Positions 17,939 to 26,964 of a stretch of DNA of 64,000 nucleotides are shown one piece after another. The notes under the pieces are model-generated. The model saw only the letters and a list, made by a program, of their open reading frames with translations, did no database searches and was not told the origin of the DNA. The DNA comes from Amycolatopsis iheyensis. GTDB lineage: Bacteria > Actinomycetota > Actinomycetes > Mycobacteriales > Pseudonocardiaceae. The stretch spans positions 186,001 to 250,000 of the forward strand of contig NZ_JAMXQV010000007.1 in the NCBI RefSeq assembly GCF_024703995.1, given 5' to 3'. The stretch's first letter is position 1; every line of letters begins with the position of its first letter. The position numbers and the translations under genes were made by a program.

Positions 17939-18759
17939 TGCGTGTCCACCACCTGAACTGCGGCACGATGCGGCCGCTCGGCGGGAAGCTGATCGACGGC
18001 CGGCCGGGCCTGTTCCGGCGCGCCACGATGGTCTGTCACTGCCTGCTGCTCGAAACCGACACCGGGCTCGTGCTCGTCGAAACGGGTATGGGCACGCCCG
18101 CCGCGGTCGACCGGAACGCCTGGCTGGGCGCGGGATTCGTCCGGCAGTCCAACCCGGTCGCCGATCCCGCGCAGACCGCGATCGCGCAGATCCGCGCGCT
18201 CGGCTTCGACCCGGCGGACGTCCGCGACATCGTCTTGACCCACCTCGACCTCGACCACGCCGGCGGGCTCATCGACTTCCCGTGGGCGCGCGTGCACGTC
18301 TACGCCGAAGAGCTGCGCGCGTTCGACAATCCCGCGGAAAACGGGCGTTACCGGGCGATCCAGTTCGCGCATGGTCCACAGTGGACGTCCTATGCGGACA
18401 CCGGTGAGCCGTGGTTCGGCTTCGACGCCGTCCGGCAGCTCGACGGGCTGCCGCGGGAGATCCTGCTCGTCCCGTTGTCCGGGCACACGCGCGGGCACGC
18501 CGGGGTCGCCGTCGACACGGGCAACGGGTGGCTGCTGAACGCGGGCGACTCGTACTTCTTCCACGGCCAGGTCGCCGCCGATCCGAACTGCCCGCCGGGC
18601 CTGAAGTGGTTCGAGGGCCACATGGAGACGATCAAGGGCGCCCGGCTGGACAATCACCGCCGCCTGCGCCAGCTTGTTCAGGAGCACGGCGACGAGGTGA
18701 CCGTCTTCGCCGCGCACGACGAGACCGAGTTCGTCCGGCTGAGCAGGAGCAGGGTATGA
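17938..18759 (+). CDS. Metallo-beta-lactamase-fold hydrolase, copy 1
   Basis: A 273-residue MBL-fold protein. The metal motif HLDLDHAGG (102-110) has the HxDxDH form of AHL-lactonase-like enzymes. GHTRGHAGV supplies a further histidine, NAGDSYFFHG the bridging aspartate, and FAAHD near the C-terminus the last histidine. No signal peptide is seen, so it is cytosolic. The tandem neighbour is a close paralogue (same length, same motif positions, both opening with VHHLNCG). Lactone or ester hydrolysis is plausible; the substrate is unknown. Confidence 0.9.
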   Translation: MRVHHLNCGTMRPLGGKLIDGRPGLFRRATMVCHCLLLETDTGLVLVETGMGTPAAVDRNAWLGAGFVRQSNPVADPAQTAIAQIRALGFDPADVRDIVLTHLDLDHAGGLIDFPWARVHVYAEELRAFDNPAENGRYRAIQFAHGPQWTSYADTGEPWFGFDAVRQLDGLPREILLVPLSGHTRGHAGVAVDTGNGWLLNAGDSYFFHGQVAADPNCPPGLKWFEGHMETIKGARLDNHRRLRQLVQEHGDEVTVFAAHDETEFVRLSRSRV

Positions 18760-19580
18760 AGGTGCACCACCTGAACTGCGGATCGATGCGCCCGGCGGGC
18801 GGCAAGCTGCTCGACGGCGAGCCCGGCCTGCTGCGGCGGTCCGAGCTGGTCGCGCACTGCCTGCTGGTCGAAACCGGCGACAGCCTGGCGCTGGTCGACA
18901 CCGGGTTCGGCGCCCAGGCCGTGGCCCGCCCCGGCGAGTGGCTGGGCCGCCCGTTCATGGCGATGGTCGGCGCGCGGGTGGAGGCTGCCGAGACGGCCGT
19001 CGCGCAGATCAAGGCACTCGGCCTCGACCCGGCCGACGTCCGGCACATCGTGATGACTCACCTCGACGTCGACCACGCGGGCGGGCTCGCGGACTTCCCG
19101 AACGCGGTCGTGCACGTGCGAGCCGAAGAGCACCAGGCGGCGACGGCCCCGGCGAACGCGGCCGAGAAGAACCGCTACCGCGCGGCCCAGTTCACGCACA
19201 GCCCGCTGTGGAGCACCTACGACGAGACCGGCGAGCCGTGGTTCGGCTTCGACGCGGTCCGGTCGTTGAAGGGCCTGCCGGAGGAGATCCTGCTGGTCCC
19301 GCTCCCGGGCCACACGCGCGGCCACACGGGAGTAGCGGTCGACACCGGCGACGGCTGGCTCCTGCACGCCGGCGACGCGTACTTCTTCCACGGCCAGCTG
19401 GACCCGGTCGCGCCGTCGTGCCCACCGGGCCTGACGGCGTTCCAGAACATCGTCCAGACCCTGCGCAAGCCCCGCCTGGAGAACCTGGCGAGGCTGCGGG
19501 AGCTGGTCCGCGAACACGCCGATGACGTCAAGGTCTTCTCGGCGCACAGCCCGGTCGAGCTGGCGGCGTTGCGCCGGTGA
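18756..19580 (+). CDS. Metallo-beta-lactamase-fold hydrolase, copy 2
   Basis: A 274-residue paralogue of the preceding gene, sharing nearly every motif: HLDVDHAGG (102-110), GHTRGHTGV, HAGDAYFFHG and FSAHSP. The segment STYDETGEPWFGFDAVR is nearly identical to its counterpart in copy 1. The clearest difference is the last histidine region, AHSPVEL here against AHDETEF there. It starts at ATG 18756 inside the stop of copy 1 (ATGA) and overlaps the DUF5958 gene (GTGA). A tandem duplication within one tight operon suggests either dosage or split substrate ranges. Confidence 0.9.
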   Translation: MKVHHLNCGSMRPAGGKLLDGEPGLLRRSELVAHCLLVETGDSLALVDTGFGAQAVARPGEWLGRPFMAMVGARVEAAETAVAQIKALGLDPADVRHIVMTHLDVDHAGGLADFPNAVVHVRAEEHQAATAPANAAEKNRYRAAQFTHSPLWSTYDETGEPWFGFDAVRSLKGLPEEILLVPLPGHTRGHTGVAVDTGDGWLLHAGDAYFFHGQLDPVAPSCPPGLTAFQNIVQTLRKPRLENLARLRELVREHADDVKVFSAHSPVELAALRR

Positions 19581-19969
19581 CGCCGGGCGAGCGGTCGGAC
19601 CTCCTGAACCGGCTCGCGCAGCGCATCAGACCGCTGGACGAAGGGGCCCACTGGTTCGAGCGGCACGACCAGGCGGGCCGCCGGGCGATCCTCGACATGC
19701 TGGCCGAGTACGTGATCCAGGCCAGGGCGGACGAACAGGACCGGGACGAAGCGATCACCCGCGCCGGCGTCAAGGAGGGTGACACCGCCGCGGTGCTGCT
19801 CCGGGTCGGCGAGCCGCGCCTTCAGCTGCGGAAGATCTGCGGGCTCCCCGGCTACCAGCAGGTGCCGGCGTTCCGGGTGCTGGTCTCCCTGCTCGGCGTC
19901 GCGGACGACCGGCGGCGCGTGTCGTGCGCCGGGCAGTGCACGCACGCCTGGCACCAGCTGCGCCGTTAG
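19577..19969 (+). CDS. DUF5958-family protein
   Basis: A 130-residue protein that I recognise as DUF5958, a family of unknown function in streptomycetes and relatives. Landmarks are LNRLAQRIRPLDEGAHWFE at the start, EAITRAGVKEGDTAAVLL in the middle and SCAGQCTHAWHQL at the end, whose paired cysteines and histidines could bind metal. GTG 19577 overlaps the MBL copy 2 stop. Being last in the TetR-MBL-MBL operon links it to that inducible response. Its stop overlaps the stop of the convergent lipoprotein gene. Confidence 0.82.
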   Translation: MTPGERSDLLNRLAQRIRPLDEGAHWFERHDQAGRRAILDMLAEYVIQARADEQDRDEAITRAGVKEGDTAAVLLRVGEPRLQLRKICGLPGYQQVPAFRVLVSLLGVADDRRRVSCAGQCTHAWHQLRR

Positions 19970-20520
19970 CTCGCCTCGAGGGCCTTCTTCAGCAGCGGCG
20001 ACATCTGCTCGGCGGTCATCTTCGCCGGGCCGGTGTAGTTGACCAGCACCGGCGTGCCCGACACCAGCTCCGCCGAGGCCAGGGTCGCCGTCTTCTGGTC
20101 GTCGACGTAGTAGACCGCGCCGTTCGGGAAGCCCTGGACGTCGGTCGCGCCCGGCTTGCCCTTCTTGATCGATGCCACCATCTCCTGCGGCTTGCCCTGG
20201 CGGCCTTCGTAGCGGGTCACGGCCAGCGCGCCGGCCGCCTTGCCGTCGAGCTGGTACTCGCAGCTGCGGGACTTGCCGCCGTTGGTCGCGGTGTCGCGGG
20301 ACGGGCCCGGGACCGCCTTGAGGTTGTCCAGGAACAGCGCCTTCGAGACCGCGTCCGCCGGCAGCAGCGCGCACGGGTCGAGCGCGGCCGCCGCCGCCGG
20401 GTTGGCGGCGCTCGAACTCGGCTTCGGCGCCGACGAAGCGGGCGCCGAAGACGGCTCGTCCCCCGAAGAGCAAGCGGTCAAAGCGGCAAAAGCGACCAAA
20501 ACGACGGCGAGGGTACGCAT
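19966..20520 (-). CDS. DUF3558-like lipoprotein
   Basis: A 184-residue exported lipoprotein. The signal peptide ends in lipobox LTAC (Cys17), followed by a Ser/Ala/Pro-rich linker (about residues 18-47). The folded part starts DPCALLPADAVSKALF, the usual opening of DUF3558-type proteins, and has a second cysteine in SRSCEYQL that probably bonds with the first. ATG 20520 gives a normal-length signal peptide; a GTG three codons upstream is possible. Function unknown; such proteins are abundant cell-surface lipoproteins in Pseudonocardiaceae. Confidence 0.86.
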   Translation of the reverse strand: MRTLAVVLVAFAALTACSSGDEPSSAPASSAPKPSSSAANPAAAAALDPCALLPADAVSKALFLDNLKAVPGPSRDTATNGGKSRSCEYQLDGKAAGALAVTRYEGRQGKPQEMVASIKKGKPGATDVQGFPNGAVYYVDDQKTATLASAELVSGTPVLVNYTGPAKMTAEQMSPLLKKALEAS

Positions 20521-20544
20521 GCCCGGCACCCTAGCCCGAACGGC

Positions 20545-21831
20545 CTAAGCGGTGGGAGCCCGGTACCGCCAGAACGCCGGGAGCACGAACATCGAGGCCA
20601 GGACCAGCACGATCACGAGCAGCCCGCCGACGGTCGCCGCCGTGCTCGTGCCGAACGCCGCCGCGCCCCAGCCGTGTGTGAGGTCGGCGATGCGCGGGCC
20701 GCCGGCGACCACGACCGTGAACACGCCCTGGAGCCGGCCGCGCATCTCGTCGGTGGTCGCGACCTGCAGGATCGCCATCCGGTAGACCGCGCTGACCATG
20801 TCGGCGGCGCCGGCGGCGGCCATGAAGACGACCGCGAGCCACAGCGAGTGCGTCAGGCCGAAGGCGGCGACCGCCGCGCCCCACGCGCAGATCGACACGA
20901 CGACCGCGACACCCTGGCGGTGGATCCGCGTCAGCCAGCCCGAGAACAACCCGATCAGCATCGCGCCCAGCGGCAGCGCGGCGTAGAGCCAGCCCAGGGC
21001 GGGGCCGCCGCCGGGTGGGTCGCCGAACGTCCGCTCGGCCATCTCCGGGATCAGCGCCCGTGGCATGCCGAAGACCATCGCGATGATGTCGGCGACGAAG
21101 GAGGCGAGCAGCACCTTCTGCGTCGCGAGGTACTTGAAGCCGTCGATGACGTCCCCGAGGCCGGCCCGGCGCGACGGGCCGTTGAGCGGCGGGATCGGCG
21201 GCAGCCGCCAGACGGCGATGAGCGTGATCGCCAGGGCGACGACGTCGATCAGGTAGAGCGTCGACAAGCCGAGGACGGGGATCAGCGCCCCGGCCATGAG
21301 CGGCCCGAAGACGGCGCCGAAGGTCGACATGGTGGTGTTGAGCGCGTTGGCCGACGGCAGCAGTTCGGCGGGCACGAGCCGGGCGACGACCGCGCCGCGC
21401 GTCGGCATGTTGATCGCGAAGAACGCCTGGTTGAGCGCCAGCAGGCCGAGGACCAGCCACACCGAGCCGAAGTTCGCGAAGGCCTGCAGCCAGAGGAGCG
21501 CGGAGGTGATCGCGACGCCGACGTTGGTGACGAACAGCAGCTTCCGCCGGTCGACGGCATCGGCGACGGCGCCGCCCCAGAGGCCGAAGACGAGCAGCGG
21601 GATCAGGGCGACGAGCCCGGTGAGGCCGACGTAGGCGGAGGACCCGGTGAGGTCGAAGACCTGCTTCGGCACGGCGACGGCGGTCAGCTGCGTGCCGACG
21701 GCGGTGACCACAGTGGACAGCCAGAGCCGCCGGAAAGCGGGGATCTTCAGCGGCCGGGTGTCGACGATGATGCGACTGAGGAGCTTGCGGACGCCCGAGC
21801 GGGGCGGCAAGGTCCCCGGTTCACCACTCAC
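20545..21831 (-). CDS. MFS transporter (enterobactin-exporter/DUF894 group)
   Basis: A 428-residue major facilitator with about 12 membrane helices. It opens PLKIPAFRRLWLSTVVTAVG. GLWGGAVADAVDRRKLL is the cytosolic loop 2-3 motif (GxxxDxxxRR), and TRGAVVARLVPAELLPSANAL lies in the middle of the N-half. The layout is that of the MFS_3/EntS-like group, often drug or siderophore exporters. GTG start. A second member of the same group is at 57978-59351. No regulator is adjacent. Confidence 0.88.
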   Translation of the reverse strand: MSGEPGTLPPRSGVRKLLSRIIVDTRPLKIPAFRRLWLSTVVTAVGTQLTAVAVPKQVFDLTGSSAYVGLTGLVALIPLLVFGLWGGAVADAVDRRKLLFVTNVGVAITSALLWLQAFANFGSVWLVLGLLALNQAFFAINMPTRGAVVARLVPAELLPSANALNTTMSTFGAVFGPLMAGALIPVLGLSTLYLIDVVALAITLIAVWRLPPIPPLNGPSRRAGLGDVIDGFKYLATQKVLLASFVADIIAMVFGMPRALIPEMAERTFGDPPGGGPALGWLYAALPLGAMLIGLFSGWLTRIHRQGVAVVVSICAWGAAVAAFGLTHSLWLAVVFMAAAGAADMVSAVYRMAILQVATTDEMRGRLQGVFTVVVAGGPRIADLTHGWGAAAFGTSTAATVGGLLVIVLVLASMFVLPAFWRYRAPTA

Positions 21832-21937
21832 GACTGTCGAGCTTAGCTCGGCTAACTATCTCCGGTCGCGTGATTTTCGTCGCCCGGCCGGCGGCGGACG
21901 CGGCGTTCTTGTCGTACCCCTCGGCCATGATCAGCCC

Positions 21938-22797
21938 ATGACGTCTTGGCGAGACCAGCTCAGCACCCTGGCCCACGACCGGCTGCCCACCGACCTGGCG
22001 ACGGCGTGGACCGGGCTGATGCGGCCGGGGATCCGGCTGACCCCGGCCGGGGAAGGGCCGCGCGTGGCGCGGCTCGGCGGTGATCCGGAGCTGCCCGCGG
22101 AGGCGGAGTGGCCCACCTGGCCGGGCGAGGGACCGCTCAACTTCGTCGCGGCGCTCGACTGCGCCGCGCTGCCGCGGGAGTACCTGAGCATCCCGCTGCC
22201 GGCCGCGGGCACGCTGCTGTTCTTCTACTTCGACGGCGATCGGCGGTCCGTCCAGGCCGATTCGGCGGCGGTCGAGGACGCCGAGGGCAGCCGGGTGCTC
22301 TTCGTCCCGGCGGAGGTGCCGGTCACCGCGCGGCGCGCGCCCGAAGGTGTCGTCCCCTATCCCGCTCAGGAGCAGTACGCCGAGATCGTGGCCACCGCTC
22401 CCGAGCGGAGCACGTTCTGCTGGACCGCACCAGGACCGCGAGCGGCGCCACCCTGACCGAGGCGGCCGAGGAGCTCGACGAAGGGGGCACCGACGTGTTC
22501 GGCGACCTCGTCTACGACGCGGCCGGGGACGGCGTCGGCCACCACGTCGGCGGCTTCGCCAGTCCGGTTCAGGGCGCGGTGGAGGTCGAGGTCGCCGCCA
22601 CGCTGCTCGAAGGCTCCTGGGCCGATCCCCGGCTGGCCGACGAAGCCGCCCGCTGGGTGCTGCTCGCGGAGATCGCGAGCGACGAAACCAGCGAAATGCT
22701 GTGGGGCGACGTCGGCTCGCTCTACTGGCTCATCCGGACCGAAGACCTTGAAGCCGGGCGCTTCGCGGAAGCGAGGTGCACGATGCAGTGCGGCTGA
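21938..22797 (+). pseudogene. DUF1963 (YwqG-like) gene with a frameshift
   Basis: ATG 21938 opens DQLSTLAHDRLPTDLATAWT...LPAEAEWPTWPG...LNFVAALDCAALP, a DUF1963 N-terminal half, but this frame stops at 22456. From about 22400-22450 the matching C-terminal half continues in the other frame (GDLVYDAAGDGVGHHVGGF...EMLWGDVGSLYWLIRTEDL) to the stop at 22797. Together the pieces make about 285 residues, the normal family length. Either one base is lost or gained (true mutation or sequencing error), or a programmed shift exists; no slippery run is obvious. Function of the family is unknown. Confidence 0.75.
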
Positions 22798-22806
22798 GGT
22801 CCCGGC

Positions 22807-23484
22807 TCAGGGCGCGACGCGCTCGATCCGCCAGCCGTCGTCGTTGCGGACGAACCGCAGCCGGTCGTGCATGCGGTCCTCGCGGCCCTGCCAGAACTCG
22901 ACCAGGTCGGGCCGGATCCGCCAGCCGCCCCAGTGCGGCGGCGCCGGGATCTGCTCCACGTCCGCGAACCGGCGCTCGATCCCGTTCAACGCGTTGTCCA
23001 GCGCCCGGCGGCCGTCGACCACCCGGGACTGCGGGGACGCCCACGCCCCCAGCTGCGAGCCGCGGGGGCGCTGGGCCCAGTACTCCGCCGTCTCCTTGAC
23101 GCCGACCTTCTCGACCTCGCCGCGCACGTGGACCTGGCGGTGCAGGGCGTACCAGGGGAACGTCACCGACGCGTAGCGCGTCGCCGTCAGGTCGTGGCTC
23201 TTCGACGACGTGTAGTTCGTGTAGAACACCACGCCGCGGTCGTCGAGGCCCTTGCACAACACGGTGCGGGACGAGGGGCGGCCCTCCGCGTCGGCCGTCG
23301 CGAGGACCATCGCGTTCGGCTCGGCGATGCCGGCCGCCACCGCCTGGTTCAGCCAGCCCTGCAGCTGATCGGTCCAGGTGGCCGCCAGCGCGGATTCGTC
23401 GAACGCGGCGCCGTCGTAGGCCACGCGCATCCCGGGCAGGCGAACTACGGCGTCTTCCACCTGGTCCTCGATCTCCGGCATCAT
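22807..23484 (-). CDS. pdxH: Pyridoxamine 5'-phosphate oxidase
   Basis: A 225-residue FMN enzyme that oxidises PNP or PMP to pyridoxal 5'-phosphate, the last step of vitamin B6 salvage. NAMVLATADAEGRPSSRTVL, GVVFYTNYTSSKSHDL and YALHRQVHVRGEVEKV form the FMN barrel. EYWAQRPRGSQLGAWASPQS and the C-terminal RPDLVEFWQGREDRMHDRL are PdxH signatures. ATG 23484 has GGAGG nine bases upstream. It would supply PLP for enzymes such as SerC (41002-42126). Confidence 0.94.
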   Translation of the reverse strand: MMPEIEDQVEDAVVRLPGMRVAYDGAAFDESALAATWTDQLQGWLNQAVAAGIAEPNAMVLATADAEGRPSSRTVLCKGLDDRGVVFYTNYTSSKSHDLTATRYASVTFPWYALHRQVHVRGEVEKVGVKETAEYWAQRPRGSQLGAWASPQSRVVDGRRALDNALNGIERRFADVEQIPAPPHWGGWRIRPDLVEFWQGREDRMHDRLRFVRNDDGWRIERVAP

Positions 23485-23701
23485 GGCCAAACCTCCACGC
23501 CCGGTCGGGGCATCAGTCGACTTCGGCTCTAGGCACGTTAGGGCCTTCCGAGCTGCGGCGGAACCCACTGAACGGTGAGACCCGACACCCCGGGACGTAA
23601 CCGCTGGACAACAAGCCGTAACCCGCACGTCACCTGCCGGACCAGGATCGATACAGCTGCGCCCTACCTTCGGCCCGTTCCCCACCACACCGGAGGCAGG
23701 C

Positions 23702-25363
23702 ATGACCGAGACCCTGTCGAACGCCGAAGAAACCTCGAAACGCCGGTACTCCCCGCTCGCGGCCAACGAGAACCGCGAGGACTACTCACTGCGCTTCGCC
23801 GCTCATTCGTTCCGGAAATGGTCACCGTTCGTGGTCGCGACGACGGCGCTGGGCGGCATCGCCTACCTGGCCGACTTCGCGATCGGCGCCAGCATCGTCC
23901 TCTCCTACGGCTTCACGTCCGGGGTCCTCGCGATCCTCGCCGCGGCCGTCGTCATCTTCGTGACCGGCGTGCCCATCGCGGCCGCCTGCGCGAAGTCCGG
24001 AGTGGACATGGACCTGCTGACCCGCGGCGCCGGCTTCGGCTACTTCGGGTCGACGCTGACGTCGCTCGTGTACGCGAGCTTCACCGTCATCTTCTTCTCG
24101 CTCGAAGGCTCGATCATGGGCCAGGCGTTCGAACTGGCGCTCGGCATCCCGTTGCCGATCGGCTACCTGCTGGCGACGCTGATCGTGCTGCCCTTCGCGC
24201 TCTACGGCATGGGCGCGGTGGCGAAGATGCAGACCTGGACGCAGCCGCTCTGGATCGCCGGCCTGGTGCTGCCGTTCGTCGTCGTGCTGGTCCGCGAGCC
24301 CGGCAAGTTCGCCGAGTTCACCCGGTTCGGGGGTACCGAGGGCGCCGGTTCCGGGTTCTCCGCGATCGGGTTCGGCCTCGGCATGGGCGTCGCGCTGTCG
24401 CTGATCGGGCAGATCGGCGAACAGGCCGACTACCTGCGGTTCATGCCGGAGAAGACAGCGGAGAACAAGCGGTCGTGGTGGGCCGCGGTGCTCGCAGCCG
24501 GCCCCGGCTGGGTGATCCTCGGGGCCGCGAAGCAGATCGGTGGCGCGCTGCTGGCGTTCCTCGCGCTCGGCGTCGTCGGGAAGACGCACGCGCTGGAGCC
24601 GATCGCGCCGTACCTCGAGGCGGTGAAGCCCGCGCTCGGCCCGGTGGCGCTGACGTTCGCCGCGTTGTTCGTCGTCGTCTCGCAGATCAAGATCAACACG
24701 ACGAACGCGTACTCGGGCTCGCTGTCGTTCGCGAACTTCTTCTCCCGCGTGCTGCACCGCCACCCCGGGCGGGTCTGGTACGTGCTGGTCAACTGCGGGA
24801 TCGCGCTCGCGCTGATGGAGTTCGGCGCGTTCGGCTTCCTGAACAAGATCCTGGGCTTCTACTCGAACGTCGCCATCGCGTGGATCGGCGCGGTGTGCGC
24901 CGACCTGGTGATCGCGAAGCCCCTCGGGCTGTCGCCGCGCCACATCGAGTTCAAGCGGGCCTACCTGCACAAGATCAACCCGGTGGGGTTCGGCTCGATG
25001 GTCGTCGCGTCGGCAGTGTCGATCGCGGCCTACTTCGGCGCGTTCGGGGCGTTCGTCGCGGCGTTCAGCCCGCTGCTCGCGCTGGTCATCGCCGTCGCGG
25101 GGGTGCCGGTGCTCGCCGTGGTGACGCGCGGGAAGTACTACCTGGTGCGGGAGAACACCGTCGCGGGCCCGGGTGCCGACCTCCGGGCGACCCACACCTG
25201 CTCGGCCTGCGGCGACCCGTACGAACTGCCGGACGTCGCCGACTGCGTGCAGCAGGACGGCCCGATCTGCTCGTTGTGCTGCACGCTCGACAGCAGCTGC
25301 CACGACGTCTGCCGCACGACCGGCCCGGTTTCGCTGGGGTTGCCGACACCGCGCCAGGCGTAA
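23702..25363 (+). CDS. NCS1-family purine/cytosine permease with Cys-rich tail
   Basis: A 553-residue permease. NRGYSPLAANENREDYSLRF-like opening (RYSPLAANENREDYSLRFA) and about 12 helices up to about residue 485 define the NCS1 nucleobase:cation symporter family, which takes up cytosine, purines, allantoin or hydantoins. Unusually, the cytosolic C-terminus carries eight cysteines in 38 residues (500, 503, 515, 523, 526, 527, 533, 537), with CSACGDPYE and ICSLCCTLDSSCHDVC, resembling a zinc- or iron-binding knuckle. ATG 23702 follows GGAGG. The nearby urease operon makes a nitrogen-scavenging role plausible. Confidence 0.85.
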   Translation: MTETLSNAEETSKRRYSPLAANENREDYSLRFAAHSFRKWSPFVVATTALGGIAYLADFAIGASIVLSYGFTSGVLAILAAAVVIFVTGVPIAAACAKSGVDMDLLTRGAGFGYFGSTLTSLVYASFTVIFFSLEGSIMGQAFELALGIPLPIGYLLATLIVLPFALYGMGAVAKMQTWTQPLWIAGLVLPFVVVLVREPGKFAEFTRFGGTEGAGSGFSAIGFGLGMGVALSLIGQIGEQADYLRFMPEKTAENKRSWWAAVLAAGPGWVILGAAKQIGGALLAFLALGVVGKTHALEPIAPYLEAVKPALGPVALTFAALFVVVSQIKINTTNAYSGSLSFANFFSRVLHRHPGRVWYVLVNCGIALALMEFGAFGFLNKILGFYSNVAIAWIGAVCADLVIAKPLGLSPRHIEFKRAYLHKINPVGFGSMVVASAVSIAAYFGAFGAFVAAFSPLLALVIAVAGVPVLAVVTRGKYYLVRENTVAGPGADLRATHTCSACGDPYELPDVADCVQQDGPICSLCCTLDSSCHDVCRTTGPVSLGLPTPRQA

Positions 25364-25368
25364 TATCC

Positions 25369-25413
25369 GTGAAGGCCCTTTCCCGGCGTCCGATGCCGGG
25401 AAAGGGCCTTCAC
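25369..25413. terminator. 19-bp perfect hairpin between convergent genes
   Basis: GTGAAGGCCCTTTCCCGGC (25369-25387) and its exact complement at 25395-25413, with a 7-base loop. It starts six bases after the permease stop and runs four bases into the stop end of the convergent TetR gene, so it can terminate both. Confidence 0.85.
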
Positions 25414-26120
25414 GTTCGCCGGGGTCCCCCCTGCGCCCCCTCCCGGCTCGACTCTTCCACGCCGGTGGTGCCGCCGCGGTTGCCCGCCAAGTCCGAAATC
25501 TTTTCCGGCCGCATGATGGCCGCCAGCATCATGGCGCGCAGCTCCCCGCCGACGTCCTCGACCGGCAGCGGCGGGTCGTGCGCCTGCCACTCGCGCAGCA
25601 GCCCGGTGCCCGCGCCGACCAGCGCGATCGCCGTCAGCCGGTAGTCCCGCGCCGGCGCGACGCCGTGTTCGGCCGCGCGGCTCGCCTCGGCGGCGATGAA
25701 GTTCGCCCAGCGGTCGACCCACACCTGGTGCTGCGCCTCCAGCTCGGCGCTGACGCCGACGGCTTCGACGTAGGTGAGGCGCGGCATCCGGGGGTCCGCG
25801 GTGACCGTGGCGATGAAGACGTCCAGCAACGTCGAGATGCGGGTGAGCGCGTCGGCGTCGGCGACCTTGTCGAGCTCCGCGGTGACGTGCTCGAGCGCCA
25901 GGCTGTTGATCCGGTCGTGGAGGGTGCGGAGGACGTCCTCCTTGCCGGTGAACTCCTCGTAGAAGTTGCGTGTCGAAACGCCGGCGCGGGCGCACACTTC
26001 GGTGATCTTCGTGTGCCGGAAGCCGGCGGAGGTGAAGAGCTCGAGCCCGGCCGTGAGCAGGCGCTCACGGCGGTCGGCGCGGCGTTGCTCGGGTGCGACG
26101 CCGCCGTAGGTGCGAGCCAC
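25410..26120 (-). CDS. TetR-family regulator
   Basis: A 236-residue TetR protein with HTH at about residues 37-56 (TKITEVCARAGVSTRNFYEE) and a longer than usual C-terminal tail rich in Gly, Ser and Glu. The STRNFYEEF recognition segment is common in actinobacterial TetRs that sit alone. It lies between the NCS1 permease (convergent) and the urease operon (same strand, separated by a strong hairpin at 26219-26255), so its target is not evident. It may control its own gene or unlinked ones. Confidence 0.88.
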   Translation of the reverse strand: MARTYGGVAPEQRRADRRERLLTAGLELFTSAGFRHTKITEVCARAGVSTRNFYEEFTGKEDVLRTLHDRINSLALEHVTAELDKVADADALTRISTLLDVFIATVTADPRMPRLTYVEAVGVSAELEAQHQVWVDRWANFIAAEASRAAEHGVAPARDYRLTAIALVGAGTGLLREWQAHDPPLPVEDVGGELRAMMLAAIMRPEKISDLAGNRGGTTGVEESSREGAQGGPRRT

Positions 26121-26218
26121 CGGTTCTCTCCTCCTTCTGAGGGATTGCCAGATCCTACCCGGCTGGCTACTTTGTGAAAATCTTGATTACCAAAGGCTTT
26201 CGGCGGCACCGGACGCCA

Positions 26219-26255
26219 CTCGCCGGAGAAGCCGCAGGGGGGCTTCTCCGGCGAG
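26219..26255. terminator. Terminator hairpin of the urease operon
   Basis: A perfect 15-bp stem, CTCGCCGGAGAAGCC (26219-26233) and its complement at 26241-26255, loop GCAGGGG. It begins five bases past the ureD stop on the minus strand and isolates the urease operon from the TetR gene downstream. Confidence 0.85.
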
Positions 26256-26259
26256 CGGT

Positions 26260-26964
26260 TCACCCCTCGGCAAGCCCCTTCAGGGCCGTGACCGCGTCCG
26301 GCGCGAGCGACGTCGTGAGCGTGCCGCCCGCGGCGAGGGGGCTGCGGGACCACCACTCGCCCGAGGCCGCCGGCCGGTCCGGACCACCCACCACCAGGTC
26401 CGTCGCCAGCACCCGGCGGCCCGCCAGCACCGCCAGGCTCTCGTCCGAAGTGGAGTCACCGATCGTCAGCGTCTGCCGCAGCACCGGCACCGAACCCCGC
26501 GTGACGTGCGACGAGGTCGTCAGCGACCCCGGACGTTCCCCGGCCCGCCCCAGCACCAGGACCTCTCGCGTGTGCAGGTAAGCGTCGGGTGCCAGCGAAG
26601 CCAGGAACTCCGCGGTGTGCCGGGCGCGCGCGGTGATCACCGTCGGCTCCGGCAGGAACTCCAACGAGCCACCCTCTTCGACGACGACGGAAACCGTGGA
26701 AATCGAGCCCTCGTCGTGCAGACCCGGCAGGGCCAGGGTCGCCGCGACACCGGAAAGCCGCAGTGACGCGCCGGGGCCGACGTGGATCGACAGCAGCAGG
26801 TCGTCCCCGCCCAGCGGCGAGGTCGCCGAGTTGACCAGGTGCACGACCGCTGCCGGGCCGGATCGGCGGCGGGGGAACAACGTCAACGGCGCCATCGACC
26901 GCAGCTCGCGCAGCACTGTGCGCGTGCCGTCGAAGCACGCCGTCAGCCGAGCATGTGCCTTCAC
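26260..26964 (-). CDS. ureD: Urease accessory protein UreD
   Basis: A 234-residue UreD/UreH protein, the scaffold that binds apo-urease and recruits UreF and UreG for nickel insertion. [37 protein letters not shown] and [20 protein letters not shown] are typical of actinobacterial UreD. GTG 26964 overlaps the ureG stop (GTGA), so it is coupled to ureG. It is the last gene of the operon, which runs ureA-B-C-F-G-D from 30642 down to 26260. Confidence 0.93.
   Translation of the reverse strand: MKAHARLTACFDGTRTVLRELRSMAPLTLFPRRRSGPAAVVHLVNSATSPLGGDDLLLSIHVGPGASLRLSGVAATLALPGLHDEGSISTVSVVVEEGGSLEFLPEPTVITARARHTAEFLASLAPDAYLHTREVLVLGRAGERPGSLTTSSHVTRGSVPVLRQTLTIGDSTSDESLAVLAGRRVLATDLVVGGPDRPAASGEWWSRSPLAAGGTLTTSLAPDAVTALKGLAEG

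Noticed and set aside
19924-21846. 640-codon plus-strand frame opposite the MFS gene and lipoprotein gene
   Set aside because: Composition is His/Arg/Gln-rich with no domain; the minus strand encodes recognisable proteins.
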